Below are positions 16,677 through 25,846 of a stretch of 46,529 bases of DNA, one piece after another (position 1 is the stretch's first letter; each line of letters begins with the position of its first letter). Where the stretch lies: contig JBBDYI010000048.1 of assembly GCA_040901705.1 (NCBI GenBank), positions 1 through 46,529 on the forward strand, read 5' to 3'. Origin of the DNA: PLA5 sp040901705 (GTDB taxonomy: Bacteria > Planctomycetota > Planctomycetia > Pirellulales > PLA5). Below the pieces are notes generated by a model. The model had not been told where the DNA came from, searched no databases, and saw only the letters and a program-made list of their open reading frames with translations. The position numbers and the translations under genes are program-made.

Positions 16677-18007
16677 CGCGATCCTCCCGGCGACACGAGG
16701 GTGCGCAATTCTTCGGGCCAGCGCCCCGCCGCTTGCAATCGGGCGACCAACTCGTCGACGACCGACTTCGGCAACACGTCGGCCGCAACGGCGTGGAAGG
16801 GGTCGGCCGCGCCGACGGCCAACTCGGGATACTCGACCAGCACCGTCTGCCACAGCCGCTCGTCGCGTAGCGCCGCGAGCGCTGCGGCGCGGCCGGAATC
16901 GGTCAGTTGGTTGCCGTGTGGCGACGATTCGACGTAGCCTCGGCGTCGCGCCTCGGACCAGGCCGCGCGGCGCTCGCCGGCTCGCCATGCATCGCGGTTC
17001 GTATCAGGCCCCGCCTCGTACAGCTCTCCGATCAACCGGCGAACGGCGATGCGGCGTGCGAACCGCCGCCCCTGCAGCCAACGCGAGATCGCTCCGCGGC
17101 GCGGCGCCATCGTCGCCGAAATCAGAAACACCGCCGTGCCGACCAGCACGATGATCGGGCCGGTGGGCAACCGATCGATCTTGGCGCTGGCCGCCGCGCC
17201 GACGATGCCGACCGTCAGCCCGATCGCCGCCGAGAGCAGCGTCATCACGCTCAATCGTTCCGTCCAAAACCGCGCGGCCGCGCCGGGAATGATCAGCAGC
17301 GCGGCCATCAGCACCACGCCCACCGTCGGCAGCCCGATCACGACGACGACGGCGATCATCCCCAACAGCGTCAGGTCGACCAGTGCCGTCGGCCAGCCTT
17401 GCGCGCGTGCGAACGGCGCGTCGAACGTCACCAACCGAAACTCTTTGAACGCCGCGGCGACGATCGCAATGCATATCAAGCTGGCCACGGCCACCACCAC
17501 CAGGTCGATCGCCTGAATCCCGCTGGTCTTGCCGAGGATATAGGAATCGAGGCCCGCCTTGTTGCCCGTCACCGTGCTGTTCTGAATCCAACTGCTCAGC
17601 ACGATCCCCGCGCCGAAGAATACGGACAGCACGATGCCGATGGCCGCGTCTTCCTTGATTCGCGTCCAACGCCGTAGGGCGACGATTACCAAGATTCCCA
17701 ACACGCCCGACGCCAGCGCGCCGAGCAGCATGACCGGTACGCTCCGCACGCCGGCGACGAGAAACGCCAGGCACAGGCCGGGCAGCGCCGCATGGGCCAG
17801 CGCATCGCCCACCAACGCGCGGCGACGCAGCACGGCGAAGCATCCGATCACGCCGGACAGGCCGCCCAACAGCGCCGCCGTCATCAGGACCAGCAACGTG
17901 TTGTACTCGACGCCCAACGCATGAGCGGCGTGCTGCACGAGCAGCAGCGTTCGATGCGATATCGCGTCGACCAGCGAATCGGCCAGCGGGAGAAGGTGTT
18001 TATGCAA
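16673..18007 (-). CDS. ABC-3 family metal permease with degenerate regulator-like C-terminus
   Basis: A 444-residue protein. The first ~315 residues are an ABC-3 permease (FAVLRRRALVGDALAHAALP, and MAALLIIPGAAARFWTERLS), giving about eight helices. The last ~125 residues are cytoplasmic and parallel the regulator tail of the downstream permease: a winged-helix-like segment (EARRRGYVESSPHGNQLTDS), then ERLWQTVLVEYPELAVGAAD. The ligand positions are mostly lost: the His of HRLWE is Glu, the AERMEH motif reads HAVAADVL, and there is no closing DPHG. Two different permeases side by side suggest a heterodimeric transporter with one sensing and one non-sensing tail. The ATPase and binding protein must be encoded elsewhere. 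Confidence 0.82.
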   Translation of the reverse strand: MHKHLLPLADSLVDAISHRTLLLVQHAAHALGVEYNTLLVLMTAALLGGLSGVIGCFAVLRRRALVGDALAHAALPGLCLAFLVAGVRSVPVMLLGALASGVLGILVIVALRRWTRIKEDAAIGIVLSVFFGAGIVLSSWIQNSTVTGNKAGLDSYILGKTSGIQAIDLVVVAVASLICIAIVAAAFKEFRLVTFDAPFARAQGWPTALVDLTLLGMIAVVVVIGLPTVGVVLMAALLIIPGAAARFWTERLSVMTLLSAAIGLTVGIVGAAASAKIDRLPTGPIIVLVGTAVFLISATMAPRRGAISRWLQGRRFARRIAVRRLIGELYEAGPDTNRDAWRAGERRAAWSEARRRGYVESSPHGNQLTDSGRAAALAALRDERLWQTVLVEYPELAVGAADPFHAVAADVLPKSVVDELVARLQAAGRWPEELRTLVSPGGSR

Positions 18008-18125
18008 TTCGGCTGCTCCGCCAAACGAAGCTCAAGGCATCGACCACACATCGGCCACGGGCGGGGCGAAATACTGGTCGGAGAATAGTCGTTCAAAACA
18101 ATTCTACAGCGTCGCGACAAAAGTT

Positions 18126-20045
18126 TCATTGCCCGGCGAGGACGCGGAGGTCGCCTTGGCGGCGAGTGAAGCCCGTGCGGTCGAGGTATTCGCAGATCGG
18201 GACGGCGTACTTGCGGGTGGTGGAGAGCACTTCCCGCAGTTCGCTGACGGCGATGCCAGCACCGCCGGCGAGGCGGTCGGTGAGGAGTTGTTTGAGTTGG
18301 GCGAGCACGTCGGCGTGGAGGTAGAAGTCGGCGCAGATTTCGACGAGATGGCCTTCGGCGGCGGCGAGCTTGCAGAGTTGCGGCACGACGGCCTGATTTT
18401 TCGTGGCGGCGGCTTTGAGGTCAGCGACGGTCGGCGGTTGGAAGCCGGCCTGACGGTGCGTCGCGATGATCTCGTCGACAAGTTTTTGTTCGCCGCTGGT
18501 GAGCTGCGGGCCTTGGCCGACGAGCGCGACGCCGCGCTCGGCGACGCGCACCTTTTTCTGCCGCTGCATGTCGGCGAGCACCGCGTCGAGCAGTTCGACG
18601 CTGCCGAGATAGTCGAGCCGGCTGATGAGGCGGCTGCGGTCGAGCAGCGAATTGAGCGGAAACTCGTCGTGCAGCTTTTTTAGCGTGGCCTCGATGCGGC
18701 GGGCGATGTCGTCGATGGCCTCGCGGTGGACGAGCGCCGTCCGCGTCGGCGATACGGAAACCTCGACGAGCGTCTTGTCGGCCAGCAGGCGAGCGACAAT
18801 GGCCTCGCAATCGACGACGCCGGCCAAACGGGCCAAGTCGTTCGGCTTCCAGGGACGCAGGCCATGCAGATACAACGCCGCGGCGGCGCGCGCCGCTTCG
18901 TCGGTCGAGGTGAGTTCGTTGACCTTGGCGATGCGGGCCGTTTCGCTGCGGCGGATCTTCGTGGCGTGCGGATCGAGCACCTGGCCGCCGCCGATGGTGA
19001 GTACGGGCGATTCGCTGCGAAGTACGAACGGCTGGCTCCAGACCGCGACGACCGGTTCGGACGTGAATAATTGGATGAGCGCCGACTGGCCGGGCCGCAG
19101 TTCCTCGCAATCGAGCAGCACGACGGAGCAAAGCACTTCGGCCGTGCCGACGTGGAGCCGGCCGCGCGAGCGATTCTTGAGCGGCCGCAGTGCCGTCGGC
19201 AGCAAGCCGAGCCGGGCCGACATCAACCGCGTGGGAATGAGAAAGTCGGGCGATGCCAATTCGTGGCCGCGGCGGACTTCGTCGTGATGGATGCCGGCGA
19301 GGTTGATCGCCGCGCGTTGGCCGCGGTGGACTTCGTCGACGGGCCGGTCGTGGTGCTGAACGCCGCGGACGCGGACGCGGATTTCGCCCGGTTCGACCAT
19401 CAATTCGTCGCCGGGCCGCGTGCTGCCCGACACGACGCTGCCGGTGACGACGGTGCCATGTCCGGCGATCGTGAAGGCGCGGTCGATCGCCATCCGCATG
19501 GGGCCGGCGGATTGGCGGCGGCGAGCGGCGGCGGCGGCGCGATGCGCGGCGGTGGAAATGGCGGCGCGCAGCTCGTCGAGGCCTTGGCCCGTGTGGGCGC
19601 TGCAGCGGACGATCGGCGCTTCCTCGAGAAACGTACCCTTGACCAGCTCGCGGACTTCGTCTTCGACGAGGTCGATCCAGTCTTCGTTGCTCAGGTCGCA
19701 CTTGGTGAGCGCAATCACGCCGACGTCGAGGTTGAGCAGCTTGAGAATGTCGAGATGCTCGCGGGTTTGCGGCTTGACCGAGTCGTCGGCGGCTACGACG
19801 AGCAGCGCGACATCGACGCCCGTCGCGCCGGCGAGCATGTTGCGGACGAACCGCTCGTGGCCGGGCACGTCGACGATGCCGAGGCGGACGTCGTCGAGGG
19901 TGAGTTGGGCGAAGCCAAGCTCGATGGTGATGCCGCGGCGTTTTTCCTCCGGCAGGCGGTCGGTATCGACGCCGGTCAGCGCTTTGATGAGCGACGTCTT
20001 GCCGTGGTCGATGTGTCCGGCGGTGCCGAGAATCAGGTCGATCAT
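18126..20045 (-). CDS. selB: Selenocysteine-specific elongation factor SelB
   Basis: A 639-residue translational GTPase that delivers Sec-tRNA to UGA codons marked by a SECIS element. The G motifs are complete: GHIDHGKT (10-17), RGIT (37-40), DVPGH (59-63), TKCD and the SAHTG-type G5. EF-Tu-like domains 2 and 3 follow. The C-terminal third is made of winged-helix repeats that bind SECIS RNA (for example LLDRSRLISRLDYLGSVELL). Length is normal for bacterial SelB. It implies that the organism decodes selenocysteine, but selA, selC and selD are not in this window. It is 54 bases downstream of the kinase gene. Confidence 0.93.
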   Translation of the reverse strand: MIDLILGTAGHIDHGKTSLIKALTGVDTDRLPEEKRRGITIELGFAQLTLDDVRLGIVDVPGHERFVRNMLAGATGVDVALLVVAADDSVKPQTREHLDILKLLNLDVGVIALTKCDLSNEDWIDLVEDEVRELVKGTFLEEAPIVRCSAHTGQGLDELRAAISTAAHRAAAAARRRQSAGPMRMAIDRAFTIAGHGTVVTGSVVSGSTRPGDELMVEPGEIRVRVRGVQHHDRPVDEVHRGQRAAINLAGIHHDEVRRGHELASPDFLIPTRLMSARLGLLPTALRPLKNRSRGRLHVGTAEVLCSVVLLDCEELRPGQSALIQLFTSEPVVAVWSQPFVLRSESPVLTIGGGQVLDPHATKIRRSETARIAKVNELTSTDEAARAAAALYLHGLRPWKPNDLARLAGVVDCEAIVARLLADKTLVEVSVSPTRTALVHREAIDDIARRIEATLKKLHDEFPLNSLLDRSRLISRLDYLGSVELLDAVLADMQRQKKVRVAERGVALVGQGPQLTSGEQKLVDEIIATHRQAGFQPPTVADLKAAATKNQAVVPQLCKLAAAEGHLVEICADFYLHADVLAQLKQLLTDRLAGGAGIAVSELREVLSTTRKYAVPICEYLDRTGFTRRQGDLRVLAGQ

Positions 20046-20099
20046 GCCGGTGTGGAGCGGGGGTCGGGAGGCAGAGATTCGGGATTCGGGGCGGCGGTG

Positions 20100-23000
20100 T
20101 TAAGGCACTGGAGCCGGCGGGGCTTCGGGTATGGATTTGGAGAGTTCGGCCGCTTTTTGGCGATCGGCGGCGGCGTTGGCTTTGTCGTTGATCGCGCCGC
20201 GCTGGTCGAAGGCATTGGCGCGAAGTTCGTAGGCTTCGGCGAGGCTCTTATCGAGGTCGATGGCGGCGGTGTAGTCTTTGATGGCGGCAAATGGGTTGCG
20301 GTCGACGGCGTTGACCATGCCGCGACGCACGTAAAGCTTGGCGTTTTTCGGCTCCATGCCGATCGCTTTGTCGTAATCGGCGATGGCCTCCTTGTATTTT
20401 TGCCGCTTGAAGTAGACGTATCCCCGCGTGGCGAAGGCGTCGGCCCGATCGGGATACCGAACGACGTACCTTTCCGCGGCGTTGAGGGCGTCGCCGACTT
20501 TGCCTTGCAGGGCCAGCGCCGTGGCCTGCTTCGACAACATGACCGCCGCGCGATCCTTCAATTCGTCGGCGAACGACGGCGCGCTGGCCGCGTGCTCGAG
20601 GGCCTTGTCGTAGTCGGTTAGGGCCTCGCCAAATCGGCCCTGTCCCTCGAACTGTTCGCCGCGACCGCGAAAAGCCAAAGCCAGGCCGAATTTCAGCGGT
20701 GCGGCGGCGCCGCGGCTCTGACGGATCGCATCGGTGAAGTCGTCGATGGCCTTGTCGAATTCTCGCAACTGCAAGTAGGCGGCGCCGCGATTGGCGTAGG
20801 CCGAAGGATGGTCCGTCGGCTTGAGGCGGATTGCGGCGCTGAGGTCTTCGATGGCCTTGTCGGGTTTTTTCAGACCGTTGTAGGCATATCCGCGGTTGTG
20901 CAGGGCCAGCACGTTGCGAGGGTTGATCCTCAGTGCCTGATTGAAATCGGCGACGGCCTTGTCGAAGTCGCGTTTACCGTTGTACGCGAAGCCCCGGGCG
21001 GAATACGATTCGTCGCTGGGCGCAAGTGCGATCGCGTCCGAGAGATCCTCGATCGCCGGATCGAAAAGCTTCGACAGATCGACCGACGGCGAATCGGCCT
21101 TTGCGATCGTTTGCTGGGCCGTTTCGTTGCGCATCTTGCCACGGGCGAGCAAAGCCTCGGCCAGGACCGGTTTCACGCGGCCGGCGATATCGGCATTCAA
21201 CTTCGCGGCGGCGCGGAAGTCGTCGATGGCGTCGTCGAGTTGATCGCGCTTGCGGCGGACTGCGCCGCGGGCGGCAAGCGCGGTTGCTTTGGCCGCCGGT
21301 CGCTCGGCGGCGATTTCGAGGGCTTGCGCCGCATCTCGCAACGCATCGTCCGCGCGGTTCGCCGCCAAAGAATCGTAGACGCGGCCGGCCAGCGCGTCGA
21401 CCCGGTCGTCGGCCACGTCGCCGAGCCTGGCGGGAACCAGTTCGACGTACCGCGCGAGGTCGGCGATCGCCTCGGACCATTTCTTCAGATTGCGGTACGA
21501 GGCGGCACGCGAGCGATAGGCGTCGGCCAACTTCGCGTCGGCGGTGATCGCCTTCGCGAACTCATCGACGGCGGCTGCGTCGTCGCCGAGTTGTTGCCGG
21601 GCGAGTCCGAGCGTGTGGTACACCGCCGGCGAACCGTGACCGGCGGCGATGGCCTGCACGAGGAACTCGATGGCTTGCGGCGTGCGGCCTTTTTTCAGCA
21701 GGTCTCGGCCTTGCGCGGCGTAGTCAACCGGCAGCGGTTCGAGGCGAATCGTGTCGCCGGACGTTCGCCATTGTGCGAGCGTGCGCGTGGCGGAGAACTC
21801 GCGAAACCCGTCGCGGGCTGCCGAAACCTGAATTCGCTCGGTCGGCAGCCGTTCGAGTTGCAACTCGCCGGACTCGCTGAGGTTTGCCGCGACGCCGTCG
21901 ACTGTCACGCGGCTATCGACGGGAACGAAGTGCAGGCGAACGGTTTGCTTCTGCGGCACGATGGGAGGCGGGTTCGAATCGCCTTTGTCGATCGGTGGGC
22001 TGTCGATCGGTGGTTTGTCAATCGGCGGATTGTTGTTGCCCGAACCATTTGTTTTGCCTGATTCCGCCGACGCTTGGGCGGTATTCGGCGATTTCGACGG
22101 TTTCTTGCGTTCCGTGTCGGGCCAGTATTTGTAGGCGGCGAACGCCAATGCTCCGGCGACGCCCAACCACAGGGCGAGCGACAGCCCGTGTCGGCCGGCA
22201 GTTGGCGGCTCAGGTCGAGGTGTCTGTTGGGCAGCGGGTGCGGCTCGCGGTCGTTTCGGCGGCGCGGAGGGCGCGGGCTTCGACGGCTTGGCCGATTCTT
22301 TCGATCGATCGGCAGGTGTGGCGACCGCAGCAGCAGCGTCGTCTTCGTCGTCTGCGGTGGTCGAGTCGACCGTCGACTGCGTGACGAGCGCCGTTTCGCG
22401 CGACGACGCGAGGTCGGCGAGCGCACCGTCCGCCGCAGCGGCGCTGCGATTTCGCTCGTCGGTGTTCTGGGTGTCGGCGTTCGAGATGACGATGTCCGCA
22501 TCGTCGGAGGGCGCGTGCTTGATGTCGGTGTTGGCCAGCGTGGGATCGGTTTCGATTGTTTCGCGCGGCAGCGACGGTGCGCCCGGGGAAGCTACCGATG
22601 AGGCCGCGTGCGAGGCCGGTCCGGTGGAACCTGCGGCGGACCCGACGCTGGCGAAGCCCGATTCCTGTCCGATGGCGCGACGCAGCGTGCGAACCAAATC
22701 CAGCGACGTGGCGAAGCGGTTGGCCGGTTCGAGCGACGTGGCTTTGGCGACGATCTTCCGTTCCTGCTCGCTGAGCAGCGACCAGTCGAGCTTGCCGCGA
22801 AGGTGGGCATCGAGCACCGCGGCATACGATTCGTGATCGAAGGGGAGCCTGCCCGTGCGAAGTTCGAAGTACGTAATCGCCAGCGCGTATTGGTCGGTTT
22901 GGTGGCTTGGCTTGCGGTTGCGAATGACTTCGGGCGCCATGTATGCGGGCGAGCCGGCCAATGCCGTTTTGGTGCGCTGGTCGTTGCCGAGAACGCGGGC

Positions 23001-23606
23001 CAGTCCGAAATCGCACACGAGCACCGAATTGCCAACGAGCAGCAAGTTTTGCGGCTTGATGTCGCAGTGTTGCAACGCGACCGGGCCGTCGCCGAGATCG
23101 TGGCGCGGGCTGTTGAGGAAGTCGATGCCCTTGGCGGCGTCCTCCATGTAGTCGAGCAGTTCGTCGATCGGGATGCCGCGCGGCTCGCCCTTGGGGCCAC
23201 GGCATTCGTCGAGCCGCTCGCTGAGGCTCTTGTCGCCCAGCAGCATGGCGACGACGAGCGTGGCCGGGGGACGGGCTTCGACGTGCAGCAATTCCGGCTT
23301 GACTTGCGTCGGCATCACGCTGCCGGAGAGATCCCACGCTTCGAGCTCGTCGTCGCTGAGGACGTCGCCGTATTGGTCGACCATCCAGAAGGCGTAGATT
23401 GGCAGCAAGTGGGCGTGGCGAACCTCTTTCACCCGCTGGACGGCCCGGTATTCCTTAAGGCCCTGCTTGCCGTTCAAGTCGATGAACTTGAGCGCCGCGC
23501 TGGTTCCGCCGGGAGCGCTCACTCGCCACACTTCTCCAAAGGCCCCACGGCCAAGGAAATGCGCGAGCCGATAGCCCGGAATCGGTTCGTCCCCTTTGCG
23601 GAGCAT
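20100..23606 (-). CDS. Membrane Ser/Thr protein kinase with PEGA-like domain and TPR array
   Basis: From the Met at 23606, which immediately precedes the kinase fold, the protein has 1168 residues; upstream in-frame codons add only low-complexity sequence. The eukaryotic-type kinase domain (11-~290) shows GRGAFGEV (19-26), Lys40, a catalytic loop HCDIKPQN (180-187), DFG (199-201) and APE (224-226). The loop has Cys in place of the Arg of HRD, so activation-loop control may differ. A disordered Pro/Asp/Thr-rich linker follows, then one TM helix (about 470-490, LALWLGVAGALAFAAYKYW) and a PEGA-like beta domain (about 545-600, HFVPVDSRVTVDGVAANL). At least ten TPR units fill the extracytoplasmic part. 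This layout is common in planctomycetes; the substrate and ligand are unknown. Confidence 0.88.
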   Translation of the reverse strand: MLRKGDEPIPGYRLAHFLGRGAFGEVWRVSAPGGTSAALKFIDLNGKQGLKEYRAVQRVKEVRHAHLLPIYAFWMVDQYGDVLSDDELEAWDLSGSVMPTQVKPELLHVEARPPATLVVAMLLGDKSLSERLDECRGPKGEPRGIPIDELLDYMEDAAKGIDFLNSPRHDLGDGPVALQHCDIKPQNLLLVGNSVLVCDFGLARVLGNDQRTKTALAGSPAYMAPEVIRNRKPSHQTDQYALAITYFELRTGRLPFDHESYAAVLDAHLRGKLDWSLLSEQERKIVAKATSLEPANRFATSLDLVRTLRRAIGQESGFASVGSAAGSTGPASHAASSVASPGAPSLPRETIETDPTLANTDIKHAPSDDADIVISNADTQNTDERNRSAAAADGALADLASSRETALVTQSTVDSTTADDEDDAAAAVATPADRSKESAKPSKPAPSAPPKRPRAAPAAQQTPRPEPPTAGRHGLSLALWLGVAGALAFAAYKYWPDTERKKPSKSPNTAQASAESGKTNGSGNNNPPIDKPPIDSPPIDKGDSNPPPIVPQKQTVRLHFVPVDSRVTVDGVAANLSESGELQLERLPTERIQVSAARDGFREFSATRTLAQWRTSGDTIRLEPLPVDYAAQGRDLLKKGRTPQAIEFLVQAIAAGHGSPAVYHTLGLARQQLGDDAAAVDEFAKAITADAKLADAYRSRAASYRNLKKWSEAIADLARYVELVPARLGDVADDRVDALAGRVYDSLAANRADDALRDAAQALEIAAERPAAKATALAARGAVRRKRDQLDDAIDDFRAAAKLNADIAGRVKPVLAEALLARGKMRNETAQQTIAKADSPSVDLSKLFDPAIEDLSDAIALAPSDESYSARGFAYNGKRDFDKAVADFNQALRINPRNVLALHNRGYAYNGLKKPDKAIEDLSAAIRLKPTDHPSAYANRGAAYLQLREFDKAIDDFTDAIRQSRGAAAPLKFGLALAFRGRGEQFEGQGRFGEALTDYDKALEHAASAPSFADELKDRAAVMLSKQATALALQGKVGDALNAAERYVVRYPDRADAFATRGYVYFKRQKYKEAIADYDKAIGMEPKNAKLYVRRGMVNAVDRNPFAAIKDYTAAIDLDKSLAEAYELRANAFDQRGAINDKANAAADRQKAAELSKSIPEAPPAPVP

Positions 23607-23936
23607 CGGAAACACGTCCTCGGCGGCGTGAAGCGAAACATGCGGCGGCGATGCGGCCGACGCGCGGCCGCCCAATGTCGCCCATCGGCTGATGCAATCT
23701 AATTCTATTATGACACTTCGGTGCGGCGGCGAAAGCCAAGTCGGTGAAAGCTGAGGTGGCGGGCGGCGGCGCGATCGATCGCGGACCTCCGGAGTTAATC
23801 CGGTTTTCTTGCCCAGTCGGCGACAGGCAAAATCGGCGATTCGCCGCAAAACAGCGCGATTTTCGCGCCCTGGCGCACAAACGTGTACTATCGCCCTCGA
23901 AAGACAAGCTAGGACTACGATTGCTTCGCTGGGGAG
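23607..23936. other. Intergenic region between kinase and nadA, no gene seen
   Basis: This 330-base stretch lies upstream of the kinase gene and downstream of nadA. It includes an AT-richer patch near 23695-23712 (CATAAT on the minus strand) that could be a -10 element for the kinase, but no convincing -35 lies at proper distance. A short CCGG-containing inverted repeat is seen near 23790-23805. Confidence 0.35.
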
Positions 23937-25082
23937 TCAATTCGCCTTCATCGCCAGCATCCGCTCCAGCGCCGCCGTCGCCCAGTGGGCCGTATCGGGT
24001 TCGACTTCGATGATGTTGACCGGCGTGAGCGCCGCAAGATTCTCCAGGCTCCAACACAAATGCGCCAGATCGATCCGGTACATCGTCGCGCACATGCAGA
24101 CGACCGGCGAAAGGAAGTGGATTTCCTGCTGGGGGTGTTCTTGCTTGAGGCGATTGACCAGGTGCAGTTCCGTGCCGATGGCCCACTTCGATCCCGGCGG
24201 GGCTTCTTCGACGATGCGGATGATCTTGCCCGTCGAACCGGAGAGGTCGGCGGCGTCGAAAACCTCCATCGGGCATTCGGGGTGAACGAGAATCTTGATG
24301 CCGGGGTGTTTTTCGCGGAACAGGTCGACGTGCCCGCGCGTGAACATCTGATGGACGCTGCAATGGCCCTGCCACAGCAGGACGCGGCTGTCGCGAAGTT
24401 GCTGCTCCGTGTTGCCGCCAAGCTGGTCGGCATAGGGGTTCCAGACGGGCATCGCTTCGAGTGGCACGCCCATCGCGCGGGCCGTGTTGCGGCCGAGGTG
24501 CTGATCGGGAAAGAACAGCACGCGCTTGGTGCGGGCGAAGGCCCAATCGAGCACCGCCTTGGCGTTGCTGCTCGTGCAGACGATGCCGTCGTGGCGGCCG
24601 CAGAATGCCTTGAGGCTGGCGGCGGAGTTGATGTACGTGACCGGCGTGATGTCGGACGTGTCGATCACTTCGCCGAGTTCGTCCCAGCACGACTCGACCT
24701 GCTCGATCGCCGCCATGTCGGCCATCGAACAGCCGGCGGCCATGTCGGGCAGGATGACGGGAATCCGCTCGCCGCCGCGGGCCGCGACCTTTTCCGGCCG
24801 GTTGGCGAGAATGTCGGCCGTTTCGGCCATGAAGTGAACGCCGCAAAAAGCGATCGCGCGGCATTCGTCGCTCGCCGCGGCCATCTGACTGAGTTGCAGA
24901 CTATCGCCCCGCAGGTCGGAGTGGGCGATCACTTCGTCCTGCTGATAATGGTGGCCGAGGATCATCAGTCGGCGGCCGAACTCGCGGCGCACGGCTTCGA
25001 TCCGCTCGGCGAGCGTCTCGTTCGAGAGCGGCTTGTAGTCGGCCAGAGGATAAGTCGGCGATGGTGCGGCAGCGACGGGCAT
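23937..25082 (-). CDS. nadA: Quinolinate synthase NadA
   Basis: A 381-residue [4Fe-4S] enzyme that condenses iminoaspartate with dihydroxyacetone phosphate to quinolinate in de novo NAD synthesis. The start at 25082 is preferred over one 129 bases upstream because the family normally begins about 20 residues before ILGHHYQQDEVI (41-52). The three cluster cysteines are Cys118 (AAGCSMADM), Cys241 (GHCSVH) and one of the pair in VVCMCATM (329/331). Other hallmarks are SDLRGDSLQLS and WNPYADQLGGNT. The presumed partner nadB (aspartate oxidase) is not in the window. Confidence 0.95.
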   Translation of the reverse strand: MPVAAAPSPTYPLADYKPLSNETLAERIEAVRREFGRRLMILGHHYQQDEVIAHSDLRGDSLQLSQMAAASDECRAIAFCGVHFMAETADILANRPEKVAARGGERIPVILPDMAAGCSMADMAAIEQVESCWDELGEVIDTSDITPVTYINSAASLKAFCGRHDGIVCTSSNAKAVLDWAFARTKRVLFFPDQHLGRNTARAMGVPLEAMPVWNPYADQLGGNTEQQLRDSRVLLWQGHCSVHQMFTRGHVDLFREKHPGIKILVHPECPMEVFDAADLSGSTGKIIRIVEEAPPGSKWAIGTELHLVNRLKQEHPQQEIHFLSPVVCMCATMYRIDLAHLCWSLENLAALTPVNIIEVEPDTAHWATAALERMLAMKAN

Positions 25083-25121
25083 GGTGCGATTCGTTCCTGC
25101 GGTTCGAGCCAGGTGGGAGAA

Positions 25122-25127
25122 TTTATA
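25122..25127 (-). promoter_or_regulatory. Candidate -10 element for nadA
   Basis: Read on the minus strand this is TATAAA, 40 bases upstream of the nadA start. A weak -35-like TTACAT lies 17 bases further upstream. Only the -10 is convincing. Confidence 0.3.
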
Positions 25128-25387
25128 CGAGCGAATCCCCCCACATGTAATCATACCGCCGGCTGCGGCACGGAGTAGCGCCGAATCGACCGTACCAATA
25201 TGCCGAAGCATCAGCGCACGGAGATTACCGCCCGTCAGGGTCGATGTCCGCGTCGATCGGCGGCCTTGTTGGCGTCCTTCTTGCCGGCCTCGTCGGCAGC
25301 GTCGGTTACAAACCGAATGGACGAGGCGATTCGCAAAGTGCCCACGATATAGACGGCGCGGCGATAAAAACCACTCGGCAAAAATCG

Positions 25388-25432
25388 CGCCCCGGCCGCT
25401 CGCTCAAAGCTGATAACCTCGCGGCCGGGGCG
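25388..25432. repeat. Perfect 12-bp GC inverted repeat (strong hairpin)
   Basis: CGCCCCGGCCGC (25388-25399) and its exact reverse complement (25421-25432) are separated by a 21-base AT-richer loop. No T-run follows on either strand. Possible roles are a transcription barrier upstream of nadA, part of a structured RNA, or a protein-binding palindrome. Confidence 0.5.
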
Positions 25433-25846
25433 AGGCCACGTAAGGCATAATCCACCCTAGCCGAAAACACGCCGCGACCGCAACGAATTGGCGCGCTGCT
25501 GAAAGAATGTCGGCAAAGATTGGTGAAAAAAAAATGCCCCGGGCTGCTTCATCGCACGAGGCAATGAAGGAGGCGGGGCGGCCACTCAAGCGGCGGCTAG
25601 CAACACTATCGTCCGCGCGGCGAGCAAATCTTGAATCCCATCGCCGCGCCGCCGAGCGCGCGAAGCGCCGCCATCGCTTGCCCAATCGAAACTCCACCTT
25701 GCCGTAACATTTCGCGGCGATTTGCGCTGCTAAAACAAGCACGTCGGTCGCCGGCCGATGTGACGCAAACGTCAAACTTCACCAACTCGAAGCTCGCCGG
25801 CACCGCGTTCTCAATCCAACTTATCGACATATAACGGAGTCCCGCC

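Larger units (their letters stand above)
25083..25846. other. 764-bp stretch without a recognisable gene
   Basis: Open frames here are short and have no family resemblance or start signals. The stretch holds the nadA upstream region, a strong GC hairpin (25388-25432), a run of nine A (25525-25533) and the leader of the unrecognised gene at 25847. A decayed gene or a structured RNA cannot be excluded. Confidence 0.4.

Noticed and set aside
16677..16988. N-terminal extension of the downstream metal permease
   Set aside because: It would overlap the upstream permease gene by over 300 bases in another frame; the ATGA-coupled start at 16676 begins a normal permease.
19071..20621. Plus-strand open frame overlapping selB and the kinase gene
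   Set aside because: It shadows two strongly supported genes on the other strand and is rich in Gly/Asp/Val runs typical of antisense GC-rich frames.
22608..23702. Plus-strand open frame antisense to the kinase domain
   Set aside because: It overlaps intact kinase motifs on the other strand and shows no features of a real protein.
25404..25775. Possible minus-strand gene of 123 residues upstream of the unknown protein
   Set aside because: There is no SD, no recognisable domain, and Arg/Ala-rich composition typical of random frames in GC-rich DNA.
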